DNA of 64,000 nt from Chromobotia macracanthus (lineage: Eukaryota > Chordata > Actinopteri > Cypriniformes > Botiidae), in NCBI GenBank assembly GCA_036877525.1, contig JAZGTH010000098.1, positions 62,001-126,000 of the forward strand, in the 5' to 3' direction. Below the pieces are notes generated by a model, which was not told the DNA's origin, made no database searches, and was given only the letters and a program-made list of their open reading frames with translations. Of the stretch, positions 35,240-47,377 are shown piece by piece. The position numbers and the translations under genes are program-made. Positions within the stretch are counted from its first letter, which is position 1, and every line of letters begins with the position of its first letter.

Positions 35240-35900
35240 ATTTTGCATGAATTACGCATGTCCTCTGACAGATATAACCTGAAAGGCGCTATAATTACAA
35301 AAGGTCTTTCTGAAAATGGCTTATCGTGGCTTCTATTGCTTTTAATTCCTGGACATTATAGGATGAAAACGAATTTATTGCACCCTTTTGCCTGTCTCTC
35401 TCTTTACATTTCTCCTTTTTTCAGAGAGACTCTGATGCTGTCAAGGTCGAAAGGAACACAGGACGCTGGAAATGATTAATCTGTCAATCTACATCAACGC
35501 TTCCTGCTGTCTTCCCTCCCAATTGCCTCCGCAGCTCAGCGTGCACAATGATAGGCTCCTTCTGGCTCTACCGTTTCCACCACGGCAACCGGCAATGTGA
35601 TGACAAGCTACAACGTAGGACATAAAATTACTCGTTGGAGGCTATTTTACATCTCTACCCCAGACTGTGCTTCCATCTCTTACATCCCTATGGCAGGCCA
35701 TTTTGCTATAAATACAATGATTACTGCTATTTTCAAACCAGGGTTCAAATCAGCCCCAAAATAATCCCACAACGCCATCTTTACCTGTCTTTTTGTCACA
35801 GAGCACTGAGAAACTATAAACAATGCACTAACGTCCATGCAAAGGGCAAGTATCTCATGAATTAATGTAAAATGCACCATAATTTAAATCCGAGATAGTC
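35240..35900. promoter_or_regulatory. Candidate conserved non-coding block
   Basis: Repeat-free. It has ATTA-rich words at the left (GCATGAATTACGCATG, CGCTATAATTACAAAAGG) and a more GC-rich centre (CCTCCGCAGCTCAGCGTGC, CCACGGCAACCGGCAATG). The open frames over it are short and unlike known proteins. Confidence 0.3.
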
Positions 35901-36148
35901 TTTTGCAATGTGGTAAACAACAGGAGTGAATAAACAAGAAACAATAACAGTGGAATGAGCTACAGACGTTGCCTCAGCACAGAATTCAAATACCAGCCGA
36001 CGTAGCATTAATTCACCATGTGCACAGCAATATAAAACATAACAGCACTATCCAGGCCAAAATAACAGCTAAATCATTTATATTTGTGATCCACTGCATT
36101 GTTTCCCCTGATAGTTGCATTTATATGGTGCATATTGACAAGAAACTT

Positions 36149-36187
36149 GTTTAGTTTAGTTTAGTTTAGTTTAGTTTAGTTTAGTTT
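36149..36187. repeat. (GTTTA)n pentanucleotide repeat
   Basis: Seven or more tandem GTTTA units. It is the only pentamer microsatellite noticed. Confidence 0.95.
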
Positions 36188-36795
36188 TTAGTTGTTGGCC
36201 AATAGACAAACTCTTGTCTGCAGCCAAATCATTTGTTGCCTGAACTAAAAAAATATTCCTCAGATTTACGCAGGCAACTCCCTCTTTCAGCTTTAAACTA
36301 GTCCTGGGTTTATTCCACAAGGCTTTGTAACACAACTACGATGTGCTGTCTTTTTTAAAAATGCACAGATCAAAGTAAAAAGATCCAAAGATCTAAAGGT
36401 GTCTGAGATTTGTTTCTATATCATCAGCTGTTCAGAGACCAGTTGCCAGAAAAAAGTGCATTTTTTTATGGATTTATGTGAATATTCATATATAACAACT
36501 AGTACTGTGTGTAAAACCATTGCTTTATCACTGAAGCCTTTGAAAAACAATCGGAATTTATCATTAAGGGTGGTCAGTGTAAGTGACATTTATTGAATAA
36601 GGTTTGTTTGTTTTGGCTACAGATATAATACATATACACAACAATATACCACCGTGGAAAAATATTTAAAATGTTACAGTAATCGTCACAAACAGTTGAA
36701 CAGAAAAAGGAAACGTGTATAGACTCATATACTGTATAGACTGCAATAAGTCAACTTCTGTCCATCCAAAACTAATAAGTACAAACTATATCAGT
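36188..36795. other. Non-coding spacer
   Basis: No gene or repeat defined. Confidence 0.5.
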
Positions 36796-37074
36796 GATGT
36801 AACTTTTTCTGGTTAAAAATTAAACAGTTACTAAGAAAGTACATGACAAATGTTTAAAACTGTCTCCTTACCTTACCCCAGTTCACAATGGTATATTGAT
36901 TTGATATAAAATGATTTATAATTTTAGCTACAAGGTTGGATTTTATGAGAAATGTCAGTTTGACTTAATAAAATAACTCAATAATAAAATAAATAAAAGA
37001 ACATGAAGAAACCTGCAATTTTATGTTTCAAACAGAGATGGCGATACAGGCAAAAGTTACGGATAGCAGCTTTA
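36796..37074. mobile_element. MITE family B, copy 2 (diverged left end)
   Basis: The right end CAAAAGTTACGGATAGCAGC then TTTA, and the internal CCTGCAATTTTATGTTTCAA and AGAGATGGCG words, match copy 1 at 3,688-3,953. The left part is aligned by GATGTAACTTTTTCTGG and CTTACCTTAC. The outermost left bases are no longer recognisable. Confidence 0.7.
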
Positions 37075-38098
37075 ATACTTGAATACTTGAATACACGTTG
37101 GGTGGTCTGTGGTGGATTAGTTATGCTCTAACTAAAAACTCAATGAGAAGCAAGCAAAAAAAGACCTAGACCGTAAAGCTAGACTATAAGAATACAAGTC
37201 TTTGTTTCAACTCTGGTAAGACATGTACATTTTCTCTCCCTGCAATTAAGACCCGCCTGTTGTTGCTTATGAGAGCAGGCTGATGCTTTTCAAAGTGCAT
37301 TTAGAGCATTAGGAAGGACTCTGTGTTGATGTGGGCTTAATAAGGAGAAAGCACTTACCCACATGCACGCAGCTCTACAAGTGACAACCAAACTGCATTA
37401 CCCACAAAACCAGTGAACGCTAATTGTGGAAGACCAGTGTAGCTGATTAAACGTTTAGAAATCTGTCCAAGATGAGCATAAATCCATTAGATTTTTATTA
37501 GAAACTTAAATGAATTACGCGATTCCCTGGGATCCAGCCCGCGTCAATCAGGAAAGGTAAATTGGATTCTTGAATAAGGAAATCCCTGGAGGAGGGGGTT
37601 GATGATATCTGGACCAGAGGCTCTGTTGGTTCATTTCACTGTGTAGTGCTACTGTGGTCTCCTGGTTCTTTTCTCACTTTAGGACCAACCAAACCATAAT
37701 AGGTATTGATTAACTCATTACTGTGTATTATTCACTTGATTTCGGCTTGGACTGTGCTTACAGTCAGGACCTTAGGACTTGCCAGTCTGAGGTGGCCAAA
37801 GAGGGGAGGGTTCAAGTCACTTAGGAAAAACCCGAAGAGGGGGGTGAAGGTGCAGGAGAGGAGGTATGCCACCCCCTTCGCTTGTCTGAAATCACCAAAA
37901 TACAACCCATGATCTTTCTGAACCCATGAATCTGGATTCATAGTAACAGGTGTTTAATGATGGTCTACTAGAAACCATAATAAACATTAAAATAATACTT
38001 TGACTCAAATTGATTCTCTATAAAAAAACAAAATTTGAATCAACAAAAAAACTCTTTGCTTGATTCTGAATGCTACAAGGATAAAAACAAGGGAACTT
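37075..38098. other. Non-coding spacer with a G-rich hairpin
   Basis: It starts with a short tandem TACTTGAATACTTGAATAC. At 37,832-37,880, CGAAGAGGGGGGTG and CCACCCCCTTCG can pair with one bulge. Frames of 68-69 codons on both strands over this patch show no domain. Confidence 0.45.
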
Positions 38099-38338
38099 CC
38101 CAGCGAACAATGTTAGGTTGTAAGAACGTTTTCCTAATGTTTTCAATAAGTAACACAAGTGTTAAAAATGAAATGTTCAAAACATCCAGTTTTTCAGACA
38201 TATTTAGACATTTTTTCAGACAGATTAACGTTACTGCTTGGTTATAAGAACATCATTCAAACATTTTTTGAATTCAACATTTTTTGATAACTAAGAGAAC
38301 ATTAGCCAACGTTCTAAGAACATTCCCTATTAGCTGGG
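38099..38338 (+). mobile_element. CCCAGCTAACA MITE, copy 8 (internally deleted)
   Basis: It begins CCCAGCGAACAATGTTAGGT and ends GAACATTCCCTATTAGCTGGG. At 240 bp it is shorter than full copies because the segment around the internal TA patch is missing. Confidence 0.92.
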
Positions 38339-38579
38339 CTGTTTTTATGTTTTTTTTACAGAATGAACATAATTAAGAGAAAGGTTTCGCTTTCAGTAAA
38401 CAGATGTAATCTGAGGTCATGGCAGCTATTAGTTTTTATGTCAATGTTCGCATGATGCTTTGCACAGGTTTCACTGTGTGAGGCAATATCCAGCTAATCA
38501 GAGATCCTGCCAATAAATGAAGTTTGATTTCAGGGGACAAGGTCAGGCAATGAATGGACACAGGTCAACAAACTAGCAT
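38339..38579. other. Non-coding spacer
   Basis: Short A+T-rich stretch; nothing identified. Confidence 0.5.
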
Positions 38580-40040
38580 CAGGGTGAACGATCTCTCATA
38601 GCCGCCTCAGATCATGCTGGCGGGATGACCCCCTTTTAATTCACAAGTCATTTGCTTCATCTGTCGTGTAAAGGCGACACATTAGGGCATCGCTGTAGCC
38701 ATTGTCTGGTCATGTGACCTCAGAAAAATTAGACCGACAATGCTACGGCATGTTTTTGTATATTTTCAAGGCCGTGTCCGCGGCTCGCTTGATTGAGTGA
38801 TTTCTGATACACCATCAGTGCAAATCACAATCACTTAATATGATCTTTGGGAAGTGGAGCTGAAGAGGACACGAGTATTAATATAAGACTGTGCCGAAAC
38901 TGACACTTTGTCCCTAAGGCCTGAGGCAATATTACTTGCACACACCCCACCCACTCACCCCCCTCCTTCCCTGATAGAAGAAATGCTGTCTCCATAGCAA
39001 TTACCTAAGTCTTTTATCAGTCATTTCAAAGGAAGAAAATTAGGGCAATTGTGTCAGGACAGTTATATGGGCAGAAATTGCACACTTATTCGGACCACTT
39101 ATGTCTCTGACTTTGTTCCGGGCTGATGGGGACTATTGTTCGCTGCTGTGCCTTTGAAAGCTTGATTGGATTTGAGCAGATGTACTGTACCAGAAAAGGA
39201 CGGCTTTTGTTTCCCGGACTACTGCTTTTTATTTTCGTTCTAGTTGAATATAAATTACAGCTCTGTCTCTGTTTACACAAAGAGCACATCATGCTGCTCC
39301 CTCAGGCCAAATATGGCGATTAAAAAAAGAAAATCATAACATGTCTGATTAAAACATCTGTTTTTATCGTATCTTTGAGTTTGGGCTCATTTTTTTATTT
39401 GAGCGGCGAAAAGAGGTACTTGAAAGTGATGAATCCCAGCTTAAATTTAAGTAACTGAAGAGCAAGGCATTAATTACCGGACCAGAACATGCTAGCTCTC
39501 AGAGAACTGACACTGCATATTGATTGAAATTACAAGAGGGGAGTTAAAAATCAGTTATAATTAAAATGAGCAGGATTTAACTGGTCAAAATCGTGTAATT
39601 AGAAAAGAGGAAGATAATTGCTCCGAGGACCTAATCCAGCGCCGCGAGTACTGTCAGAAAAAGCCCTGATGATTTTCTTGCAGGAGATGATAAGTCAAAT
39701 TTGGCTTAAGTGCTAGCAATGCTCAGCCAGGGACCTGCAAGGCTCTATCCCCAGTTTACTGCCCAGGCCCTATTCTGTCTGTCTTAGCATATTGATTTCC
39801 AAGCTGTCTTATTGGTTCCTAACATAATTATACTAGGAGTAGGTCTCTTAAGGCTGCTAATTCATTTACACCATGGCATCTAGGGAAGCTTATAGTCATG
39901 TCATTTATTCAGGCAGAGGATTGAGGCTGCTAAAAGGCTGTTGTAAGCAGTGAATTTGAGGATTTTCTGAAATGAGAGAATTAAGTTAAATGCCCAAATC
40001 GATATTAGAGATGCATCATAAGCCATAACCATGAAAATGA
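38580..40040. promoter_or_regulatory. Cluster of candidate conserved non-coding blocks
   Basis: About 1.4 kb without any recognisable transposon, in a window where they occur every few kb. It contains CpG-rich words (GGCCGTGTCCGCGGCTCG, CAGCGCCGCGAGTAC), TAATTA at 39,471-39,476, GTAATTAG near 39,594-39,602, and a purine-rich sub-block at 39,530-39,620. Frames at 39,086-39,323 are open on both strands (65-68 codons) without domains. Exclusion of mobile elements plus complexity makes this the best regulatory candidate. Confidence 0.35.
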
Positions 40041-40261
40041 ACTGCTTTAGATAAAGGCTGCAAAGATTGTTTTTGTGTGTGTGGAGGAATGTGGTTAATA
40101 AACAAAATGAGCATTAAAAAATATGAAAAAGTCACTAAAGTGAACATAAAATGTCATTAGTAACCTTAAAATGACTTTCCGACTGATACAGTAATTTTAG
40201 GAAGAAGAAATGTTATCTATCAGGAACTGACTAAGTATCAAACTGGTATATATATTCTATG

Positions 40262-40524
40262 CCCAGTTAACATTATTAGGTTGTAAGAACATTTCTCAAA
40301 TGTTTCTATTAAGTAACTAAATTGTTATTATGAATGTTCCAGGAATGTTTAAAACATCCTTTTTGATCTGCTAGACATTTTTTTATATATACGATATATA
40401 TATATATACCATTTAAAAAACATTCATTATTGTTACTGCAGGAACATTTTTGATAACAGAGAACTCCGAGTGAACTTTTAGAGAACGTTAACCAATGTTC
40501 TGAGAACGTTCCCTGTTATCTGGG
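40262..40524 (+). mobile_element. CCCAGCTAACA MITE, copy 9
   Basis: It begins CCCAGTTAACATTATTAGGT and ends GAACGTTCCCTGTTATCTGGG, 263 bp. The internal patch is an (AT)-rich ATATATACGATATATATATA. Confidence 0.92.
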
Positions 40525-40714
40525 CTCCTCAGAAAGCAACTACAACTGTTTTCCCTTGCATATGCGCATTCTGTCAACAGAAGATCATGTTTCTCTACAA
40601 CTGACAGAAGAATATAAAACTGAAGAAAAAAGGGTCATCGTCTATTTACTCTTTTCTTCCTAATTGTTGTCAGCACCTGACCTGAAATTCAGAGACAGTA
40701 TTTTTCAAAGTCAA
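40525..40714. other. Spacer, possible MITE C debris
   Basis: GGGTCATCGTCTATTTACTC at about 40,630-40,650 resembles the family C arm word TCATCATTTACTC, but too little remains to call. Confidence 0.25.
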
Positions 40715-41260
40715 GGCTGGAGATAGGCTCAGCCATTAATCACAGTTTGTTCGTTATCCAGCCACTGCATAGCACAGGCACGAAGGTCTGTTTCTTCTTT
40801 AATTCCTGAGATTTTGTTGTTAATGGGGAAAGCTGCCTCATAAATTAAGGACGCATTCAATTAAAGAGCTTGACAGGGGCAGCTCAGAGGGCAGCGATTG
40901 GTCACCCCTGGCGGGTGAGGCCAAACACCCGCAACAAAAGATTTATATGAATTAACAGACATTACTCGAATTGCATTATACTGACTAACGCCAGCAGTGC
41001 CCACATGCTTAATGCAACATGCGGCTCTGCGACACGTCCTTTGAAATTTGAGATGGACATACAGACACGCTCATCAAATCGCATTATTCTCAAAATAAGA
41101 GAAAATTTATTCTCACTGACAATATATTTTTCATTTCATCAACAAAGCTGGCAGAGAGACCCACTGACAATTCATGGCTTTTGCCAGCATCATTTAAAGC
41201 AGGGCCTGTCACTTGAATATCTCATTTTTATTTTATTCATTTCTACATAGGGATGGTAAG
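40715..41260. promoter_or_regulatory. Candidate conserved non-coding block
   Basis: Unique CpG-containing DNA with ATTAATCACAGTTTGTTCG, GGTCACCCCTGGCGGGTGA and several ATTA words (AAATTAAGG, CAATTAAAG, ATGAATTAACAG). There are no repeats and no convincing frame. Confidence 0.32.
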
Positions 41261-42248
41261 CGCAAGACTGTCTATTCTATCCCTGAGGGAGATAGGACAG
41301 GCTAAGGCTGTGTGTGTTCCACTGGCCATCATATCACACCACAATCACGCATTTCTCTGCCTTGTCATTTTTGAGGCAGAACTGAAGCATCAGACAGACT
41401 GGTTGAAAGTCTCTGGGTGAAACGACATGCGTAGAGGAGAAAGAAAAGAATTCTGTGTATTAACATTCCAGCTTTAAGGCTACACTCACACACACAATGC
41501 ATACCGGCAAACAAACTCTAAGAATCTGCCTGAGGTCACAGGTTGACCACGTCAAAATGCGCTGTGCATGAAAAATAGAGCCTGGAAAATAGCCTTGATG
41601 ACTAATGTAATAAAGAAGCTTTGTAACTAAAATGAATATTAGGGAAAACTCAGAACAAAACACATTTAGGTTTGAGTGGAGCCACTTATCAAAGATGATC
41701 CAAGGTTGTGGCAATCTTGAAAGCATGTATATCCTTTGTTATGAAATTGTATTGTTCAGTAGCTTTCTCTTTTTTTCGCGAGGTATTAATTCACGCCAGG
41801 CACATTTTGTAAATGACTTTCCTTTAAATCATTCGCAGCATCTAAAAGCTCTGAAAAACTAATGATTTTTATTAGATTACTATTCTTAAGGATGCATTAG
41901 ACAAATAGCAGGAAGTAACACTGCGCAGAGTGGTAATGCAATAAACTTCCAATTATAACACTTACGTGCAATAAGTGCGCTTCGGTTGCAGCACTGCACA
42001 CAAATCATCATTATATTTCTAATACTATCTGGACATGAGGGGTTTTAGACATGTAATGCGTTTTTCCACCACAGATAAAATACGCTAATCATCCCAAAAC
42101 TGCCACCCTGTGTTTGTTTGGACATGACAGCATTAATCCTACAGGACGCCCCTGAAGGTCAAAAGGTTCCAGGAATATGAGATACCCTTGTTTTATCTTA
42201 CTATTCATCCCACATCCCACAGACTGTCTCAGTCCTTTAATCCAGCCT
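41261..42248. other. Non-coding stretch
   Basis: Mixed-complexity DNA. 41,600-41,900 is open for 76-88 codons on each strand but is not protein-like. Confidence 0.45.
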
Positions 42249-42576
42249 CCCAACTAACAATTTTAGGTTAAAACATTTTCCTAACAAGTAACAAGAACAT
42301 TAAAATGTTATTCTGAATGTTCTAAGAACGCTCAAAACATCCAGCTTTTTAGATATTGCTTTAATGTTACTGATTGGCTGTGAGAATGTTATTCAAACAT
42401 TTTTTTAATTCTGTAACACTTTTAAAAATTTCCACTAACAACTTAAAAATAATGTTTTTGATATAGAAATACAATGTTAAAAAGGGTTTACTAACATTAC
42501 TGAAAGAACTTATTGATTTAAGAGAACTTTAAGAGAACATTAGCCAATATTTTAAGAACATTCCCTGTTAGCTGGG
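42249..42576 (+). mobile_element. CCCAGCTAACA MITE, copy 10
   Basis: It begins CCCAACTAACAATTTTAGGT and ends TTCCCTGTTAGCTGGG, 328 bp. Confidence 0.92.
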
Positions 42577-43772
42577 CTTCTAGATGTGCTTGTCAATGCT
42601 AATGCCAACACAACTGAGGGTGTGTTTATGGGGGGCAGCTGTTGGCCCATAAATGAGAGTTTTGGCTGTAGGCAAGGATCTGCCTGCCAGGCAACACAGA
42701 TGACCCTGCCGGCCGGCCAGTCACCATCTCCAAACATTATCACGCAGCGCAAGGTGGCAGAACATCACACGATCCTGGCTCACTGGGCTTTGCTAGAGTT
42801 AAAGGTACTGGCTGGCCTCTCCTACGCTCCATCACTTTGGCAACAGAGGTAAAAACCATGTGACTCTCTGTAGGGACAGAGGACCAAAGCTAATAAAAGT
42901 AAACATGCAGAGATTCAACAGCGGGCCTTCATTTCAAATGAAGTTTTTTCAAAAAGTAAAAAACATGTTATTCAGAGAGAGTCAACCTGCAGGGACTGAC
43001 AGAGAGACACAAAGGCTGGAAAATGATTGAAAACATCAAACGGCAGTGTTTTCCACCCCGCTGGTGTGGCCTCTGAGATTGCCTTAGCTGGAGATGTTCA
43101 ATGGTGTCAAAGGATTCCACATTGAACTATAATGATATTCAAGTATCCTTCCTTTTTTCTTTTAAAGAAATATACCATCCATACAATATTATCATTCAAC
43201 TAAGGAACACATTGAGAAATTATTCATTTCCTTTCTTCATGGGTTTAATAAGCCTTCAGGGGATTTCCAAGGGAGGAAATCAGGATTCTGGGAAAGCGAT
43301 GATATATGCTACACATTTCACATAAAAGGTTGGTGGGCTCCAGCACGGCATTTGACCAAAGGTCAAACAGAAACAAAGCAAGGCGGGTGGCCAGCCGGAC
43401 GTTCGCTCAGAGAGACTGCCTCGTTCACACCTCACATCTAAAATAGGATCTAACAGTTCTGCCATTTGCACCTACAGTCCTCTGAACAGAAAAATAAATA
43501 AGACAAAAGTATAGAAAAACCATCAATAAAAGAATGGAAACCGGGTATGGCAAGAGCCTGTGAAGACCACCTTACTGTAATGCACAATGCACAAACACTC
43601 CTGAAATTTTGAGCAATGCTAATCAAAAAGAAACAGACGTTTCACAATTTGCTGCTAAAATGTATACACACACAAATGACAACAAATAATACTGCATGTA
43701 AATAACTGTTAGTGTTCCACTCCAAAGTTAGCAGCAGTGTGTATAAGAAGAAACAGTGGGCTTAACACCTCG
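42577..43772. other. Non-coding stretch between inverted MITEs
   Basis: The left part (42,590-42,850) is GC-richer, with CCTGCCGGCCGGCCAGTC, and is open on both strands without domains. The rest is ordinary. It is bounded by copies 10 (plus) and 11 (minus). Confidence 0.45.
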
Positions 43773-44083
43773 CTCCAAATAACAGGGAATGTTCTCAGAA
43801 TGTTGACTAACATTCTTTAAAAGTTCTCTCAAAGTTATCAAAAATGTTCTTACAGTAACATTAGTAGAATTTTTTACATTATATAATATATACATCAAAA
43901 ACATTATTCTTAAGTTGTTTAGAATAATGTGCTTTTAAAAAAGTTACAGAATTATTCAAGCAATAATGTTACTAAAACACTAGATGTTTTGAACATTCCT
44001 AGAACATTCAAAATAATATTTTTAATGTGTTTGTAATGTAAACGTCAGAGAAACATTCCTACAACCGAAAAATATTAGCTGGG
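43773..44083 (-). mobile_element. CCCAGCTAACA MITE, copy 11
   Basis: The left end CTCCAAATAACAGGGAATGT is diverged; the right end AAAATATTAGCTGGG is clear. 311 bp, reverse orientation. Confidence 0.9.
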
Positions 44084-44772
44084 TTGTTCGAAGGTACGTC
44101 CTTACTACAATGCATTGGTCTAAACCTTTGGACAGAAATGTTCACATTGCTCTGACATCCAGTCATGTCCTTAGATCATCAGCCACAATGAAGGAGCTAG
44201 ATTAGCCATGTTGTTTCTCTTTACACTGTGTTAAGGTGCCTAACTGCTAGAATATGAGTGCTATCGTAATGACCCATGGGAGATAATATGACACAGAGGC
44301 TGTGACAGTTTTATAATTATACTACAGAAAAGCCAAACAGCTCCTCTTCATACTCCGGGATCAGCAAACAAGAATTTAAATGAGCTTCATCCCAATGCTG
44401 ACATTCAATGTCATTTTTGTGAGGCCTTCTTGCGAATTTGTTTCCTGTTTTGCTACCGTGACGCTTTATTTATTGTGCACTGGGTTTCTGTATACCTCAG
44501 TATTCTCAAAGGAAATTAAAACACAAGGATAATGTTGGTATCAGTGTGGACTCAATATTCATCATTAAATCAGGTCGGATGGTGCAGCCTCTGTACTTAG
44601 TGATTATATTAGCCTAAAAGTAGTATGCATGCTTGATGACTAATTTAGCTACCCAAAAAGTTGTTAGCTTTTACTACAACATGAAGAACTTTGCTTAGTA
44701 TCAAGATATTATGAACTATACTGGCCAAAACCTCCCAAAAACTTGATTTTCTGTGTAGATGTAGATGATTTT
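44084..44772. other. Non-coding spacer
   Basis: No gene. 44,340-44,620 is moderately complex. Confidence 0.45.
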
Positions 44773-44804
44773 CTAAGTAGATGTTTTTGGAAACATCTAC
44801 TTAG
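44773..44804. repeat. Perfect 14-bp stem-loop (CTAAGTAGATGTTT)
   Basis: CTAAGTAGATGTTT, a TTGG loop, then the exact reverse complement AAACATCTACTTAG. It lies 11 bp before the Tc1-type element. The flanks do not extend the pairing, so the stem is too short for a typical microRNA precursor. Confidence 0.9.
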
Positions 44805-44815
44805 CGTGGTAAACT

Positions 44816-45304
44816 TACATTACCAGTCAAAAGTTTGGAAAAACTTACACTTAAATTTATGAATAAAAGTAAGCTTATCAAAACTACGAAATAACACAAA
44901 TGTAACTTAAGGAATTATGTTGTGACTAAAGAAAATTTAAAAATAAGGTAAAATAGGATATATTCTAGCCTATTAAGTCACCCTAATACGCTCCAGATTT
45001 ACAAAAATGTTCTTGACATTTTCCATCACCCACTTTCTTGAGGAATCATCCTGAGAAGATTTTTAAAAGTTTAAAGGAGTTCCCCTCTCTCCCGCCCTTT
45101 TGTTGGCTTTTTTTTTTTTTATTAGTTTCCAAATCACTGGAAAACAGAAAACTGTTTTCTAATAACACATATTAAATTGAAATGTTGGTACAGTTATATT
45201 TTAATTGTTACATTTTTAACGTTTAATCAAATGTCTTCAGATTAAAAGATTTTTAATCTGACATTTTTCAGTCAAGTGTTTCCAAACTATTGACTGGTAG
45301 TGTA
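44816..45304. mobile_element. Tc1/mariner-type element, degraded
   Basis: The left end TACATTACCAGTCAAAAGTTTGG pairs with the right end TTTCCAAACTATTGACTGGTAGTGTA, the terminal repeats of a common fish Tc1-type transposon, with TA at both borders. The interior keeps transposase-derived words (ACTTTCTTGAGGAATCATCC, AAAGGAGTTCCC, TTGTTGGCTTT), but too few to read a protein. At about 490 bp it is an internally deleted copy. Confidence 0.82.
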
Positions 45305-45418
45305 CATCTAAATTTATTTGGGTTTGGAGAGGTCTTCAGTCTTGTTTTAGATGGCACAAACCACTCCCTCCTTATCACCTTGTTCTTCTAAAAATACTTT
45401 TCTTTTACTTATTTGTTA

Positions 45419-45419
45419 T

Positions 45420-45462
<43 letters not shown>
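45419..45462. repeat. (TA)n-(GA)n compound microsatellite
   Basis: About 6 TA units followed by about 16 AG units. Confidence 0.95.
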
Positions 45463-45465
<3 letters not shown>

Positions 45466-45529
45466 CAAGGCCCTGTTACAAAGAGTCTGGGTCAAACTCA
45501 ACGTACATTAATGGAAAGCCAATTAGCTG

Positions 45530-46300
45530 GCTCCGTTAACATCCCAAACAGGGCCAGACCGTTATCCTCTAAGCAAGCGTCTTCTGGGTAGACCATTTGC
45601 TGAAGAAGCGCCCCCACCATCCCTTCCTCGCCACAGGGGAAATGACCTTTATTTAAATACAGACCCCATTATGGACCGTCACAAAGGGGAGGCCATACAG
45701 AATGCCTGACAAAAATTCACATGCATTGCCTGGCCAGTCTTAGCCAATACTTCTATTTACATGTATTTTTTTGTGATATTAATATGTTTTAAAAAAAACA
45801 CATTAGTGACAATATAAGCATTTGGTAGAGGACAAAGAGAGACTCAAGGGCCGACAATAATGTATACTACAATCTCCCATTTATCAGAAACAAAGGCCCC
45901 CAAAAGCAGTATAGACTAATGAGGGAAGAGAATCTCTCCTTTTGTGTTAATATAGAGAAATTAATGGAGGCCCCTTCTTCCCTCGCAAAATCATTTATTA
46001 CAATGGTAATTGCTCCTCCCAAATGTAGGTTAATTCTTTAAACAGTGTTCTACACCAGACATTATAATTCTCCTAATCTATAATTCATGATATACTTTGT
46101 GCCAGGCAAAGCTGTTAAATATTTAGTGAATCATTGCCTTAAACTTAATCACCCTGCAGTAATCGCAAGTGTTTTTAATATATTTTTTCCATTTAGTTAA
46201 AGTGATACACTTGGTGGTAATTTCACAATAAGGGATTAACATAAAATAACTTAACACAATGAATTAATTATGAGTCTTTGTGTGGAACTGCCACAGAGAA
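45530..46300. promoter_or_regulatory. Candidate conserved non-coding blocks
   Basis: 45,540-45,720 is unique and GC-richer. 46,000-46,270 is repeat-free and dense in ATTA/TAAT words (CTAATCTATAATTCATG, ATGAATTAATTATGAG). Both look like enhancer-type DNA. A short GA run follows at about 46,302-46,322. Confidence 0.3.
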
Positions 46301-46322
46301 AAAGAGAGAGAGAGAGAAAGAG

Positions 46323-46832
46323 CAGTAATTATCACCCTGCCTTATAAAGTTTCAAGCATGATTCATGTTTAAGTGAATCTAATGGGACATTCATCAGGTG
46401 TCGTTGCGCCTCTGTTGACTTCCCGTGCTTACGGTACATCTTCCACATCAGTGCTGCAGGCCTACAGAACAGGACTTGGAATCGCATCACTTCCTGTCTC
46501 TCAAATCCATGGCAACAAACTGCATCTTACATCATCAAACAGAGCATCAACTGATCAGACTGGAAGAGATATTAAATAGGAAAATACTGTGTGTTTTGTT
46601 GGTTGAGGGGATCTATATAATATTAAATGTCCACTTTACTGGACTCCATCTTTTAATATAATTTGAAATATGAAGATGTCAAATGTTATTAATAAAATGT
46701 AAGACTGTACTTAAGTATGATGTCTAGAACAATAAATATTAGTTTACATTTACAAAAATTCTAATATTAGTTCCACATTAACTAAAATCCAGAGATTGTT
46801 GGCCTGACAACATCCCATAGGAAAGGAAAATC
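46323..46832. other. Non-coding spacer
   Basis: Frames at 46,373-46,661 (68 and 78 codons) are not recognisable. No repeat defined. Confidence 0.45.
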
Positions 46833-47377
46833 ACATATGATATCTCCTTATTAACTCAAGTATTTCTCCTAGAGAGCAATGAGAATAAATGGAGAGCAAA
46901 TGGAAACACTTGGTTAGGTCTCCCTTGTCTCAAATATTACTCTTGAGAAAAGGCCCAAAAATCTCACAAATGTCTCCATTAGAGTTTCAGAAGAGATCTC
47001 AACAATGTCTCAAACTGTGTTCAGATTTACCTAGTCTGCAATCAAAAGTCTCAAAAGAATTTCTATTGATTTCTCAAAAGAAATATAAAGAACATTTCAA
47101 TATGAACTCAAACATTTCTCATTAAATTTACCCAAATCCAGATTATTTTAGCAAAAATCTACATTAATTTTACAGCTCCACATTATTTCATGTATTTTCA
47201 CAGTTGTCTCATTTGTCCCTATTTTAATTTATCTCAGGCATTTTTTTAAACATCAGAGAAAAAGCTATTACTTAAACGAAACAAAACTAGTCTCCATCAA
47301 ATCTCTTGAGCTATGAAAGAGCAACCTCTAAAAAACTAGAAATTTCTCTGGATTCTTTGGATCTCTTCAACATCTCA
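46833..47377. repeat. TCTCA-rich unclassified repeat
   Basis: TCTCA, TCTCC or ATCTC words recur at irregular 15-60 bp steps across about 545 bp (for example at about 46,931, 46,963, 46,995, 47,008, 47,048, 47,074, 47,115, 47,207, 47,231, 47,305, 47,360). They alternate with A+T-rich DNA. No terminal repeats are visible. I have an impression of similar dispersed repeats in cyprinid genomes but cannot name a family. Confidence 0.4.

Noticed and set aside
36149..36187. CRISPR-like or regulatory array
   Set aside because: Simple (GTTTA)n slippage repeat without spacers; the window is not prokaryotic.
44773..44804. microRNA precursor
   Set aside because: The stem is only 14 bp and the flanks do not extend it, too short for Drosha/Dicer processing.
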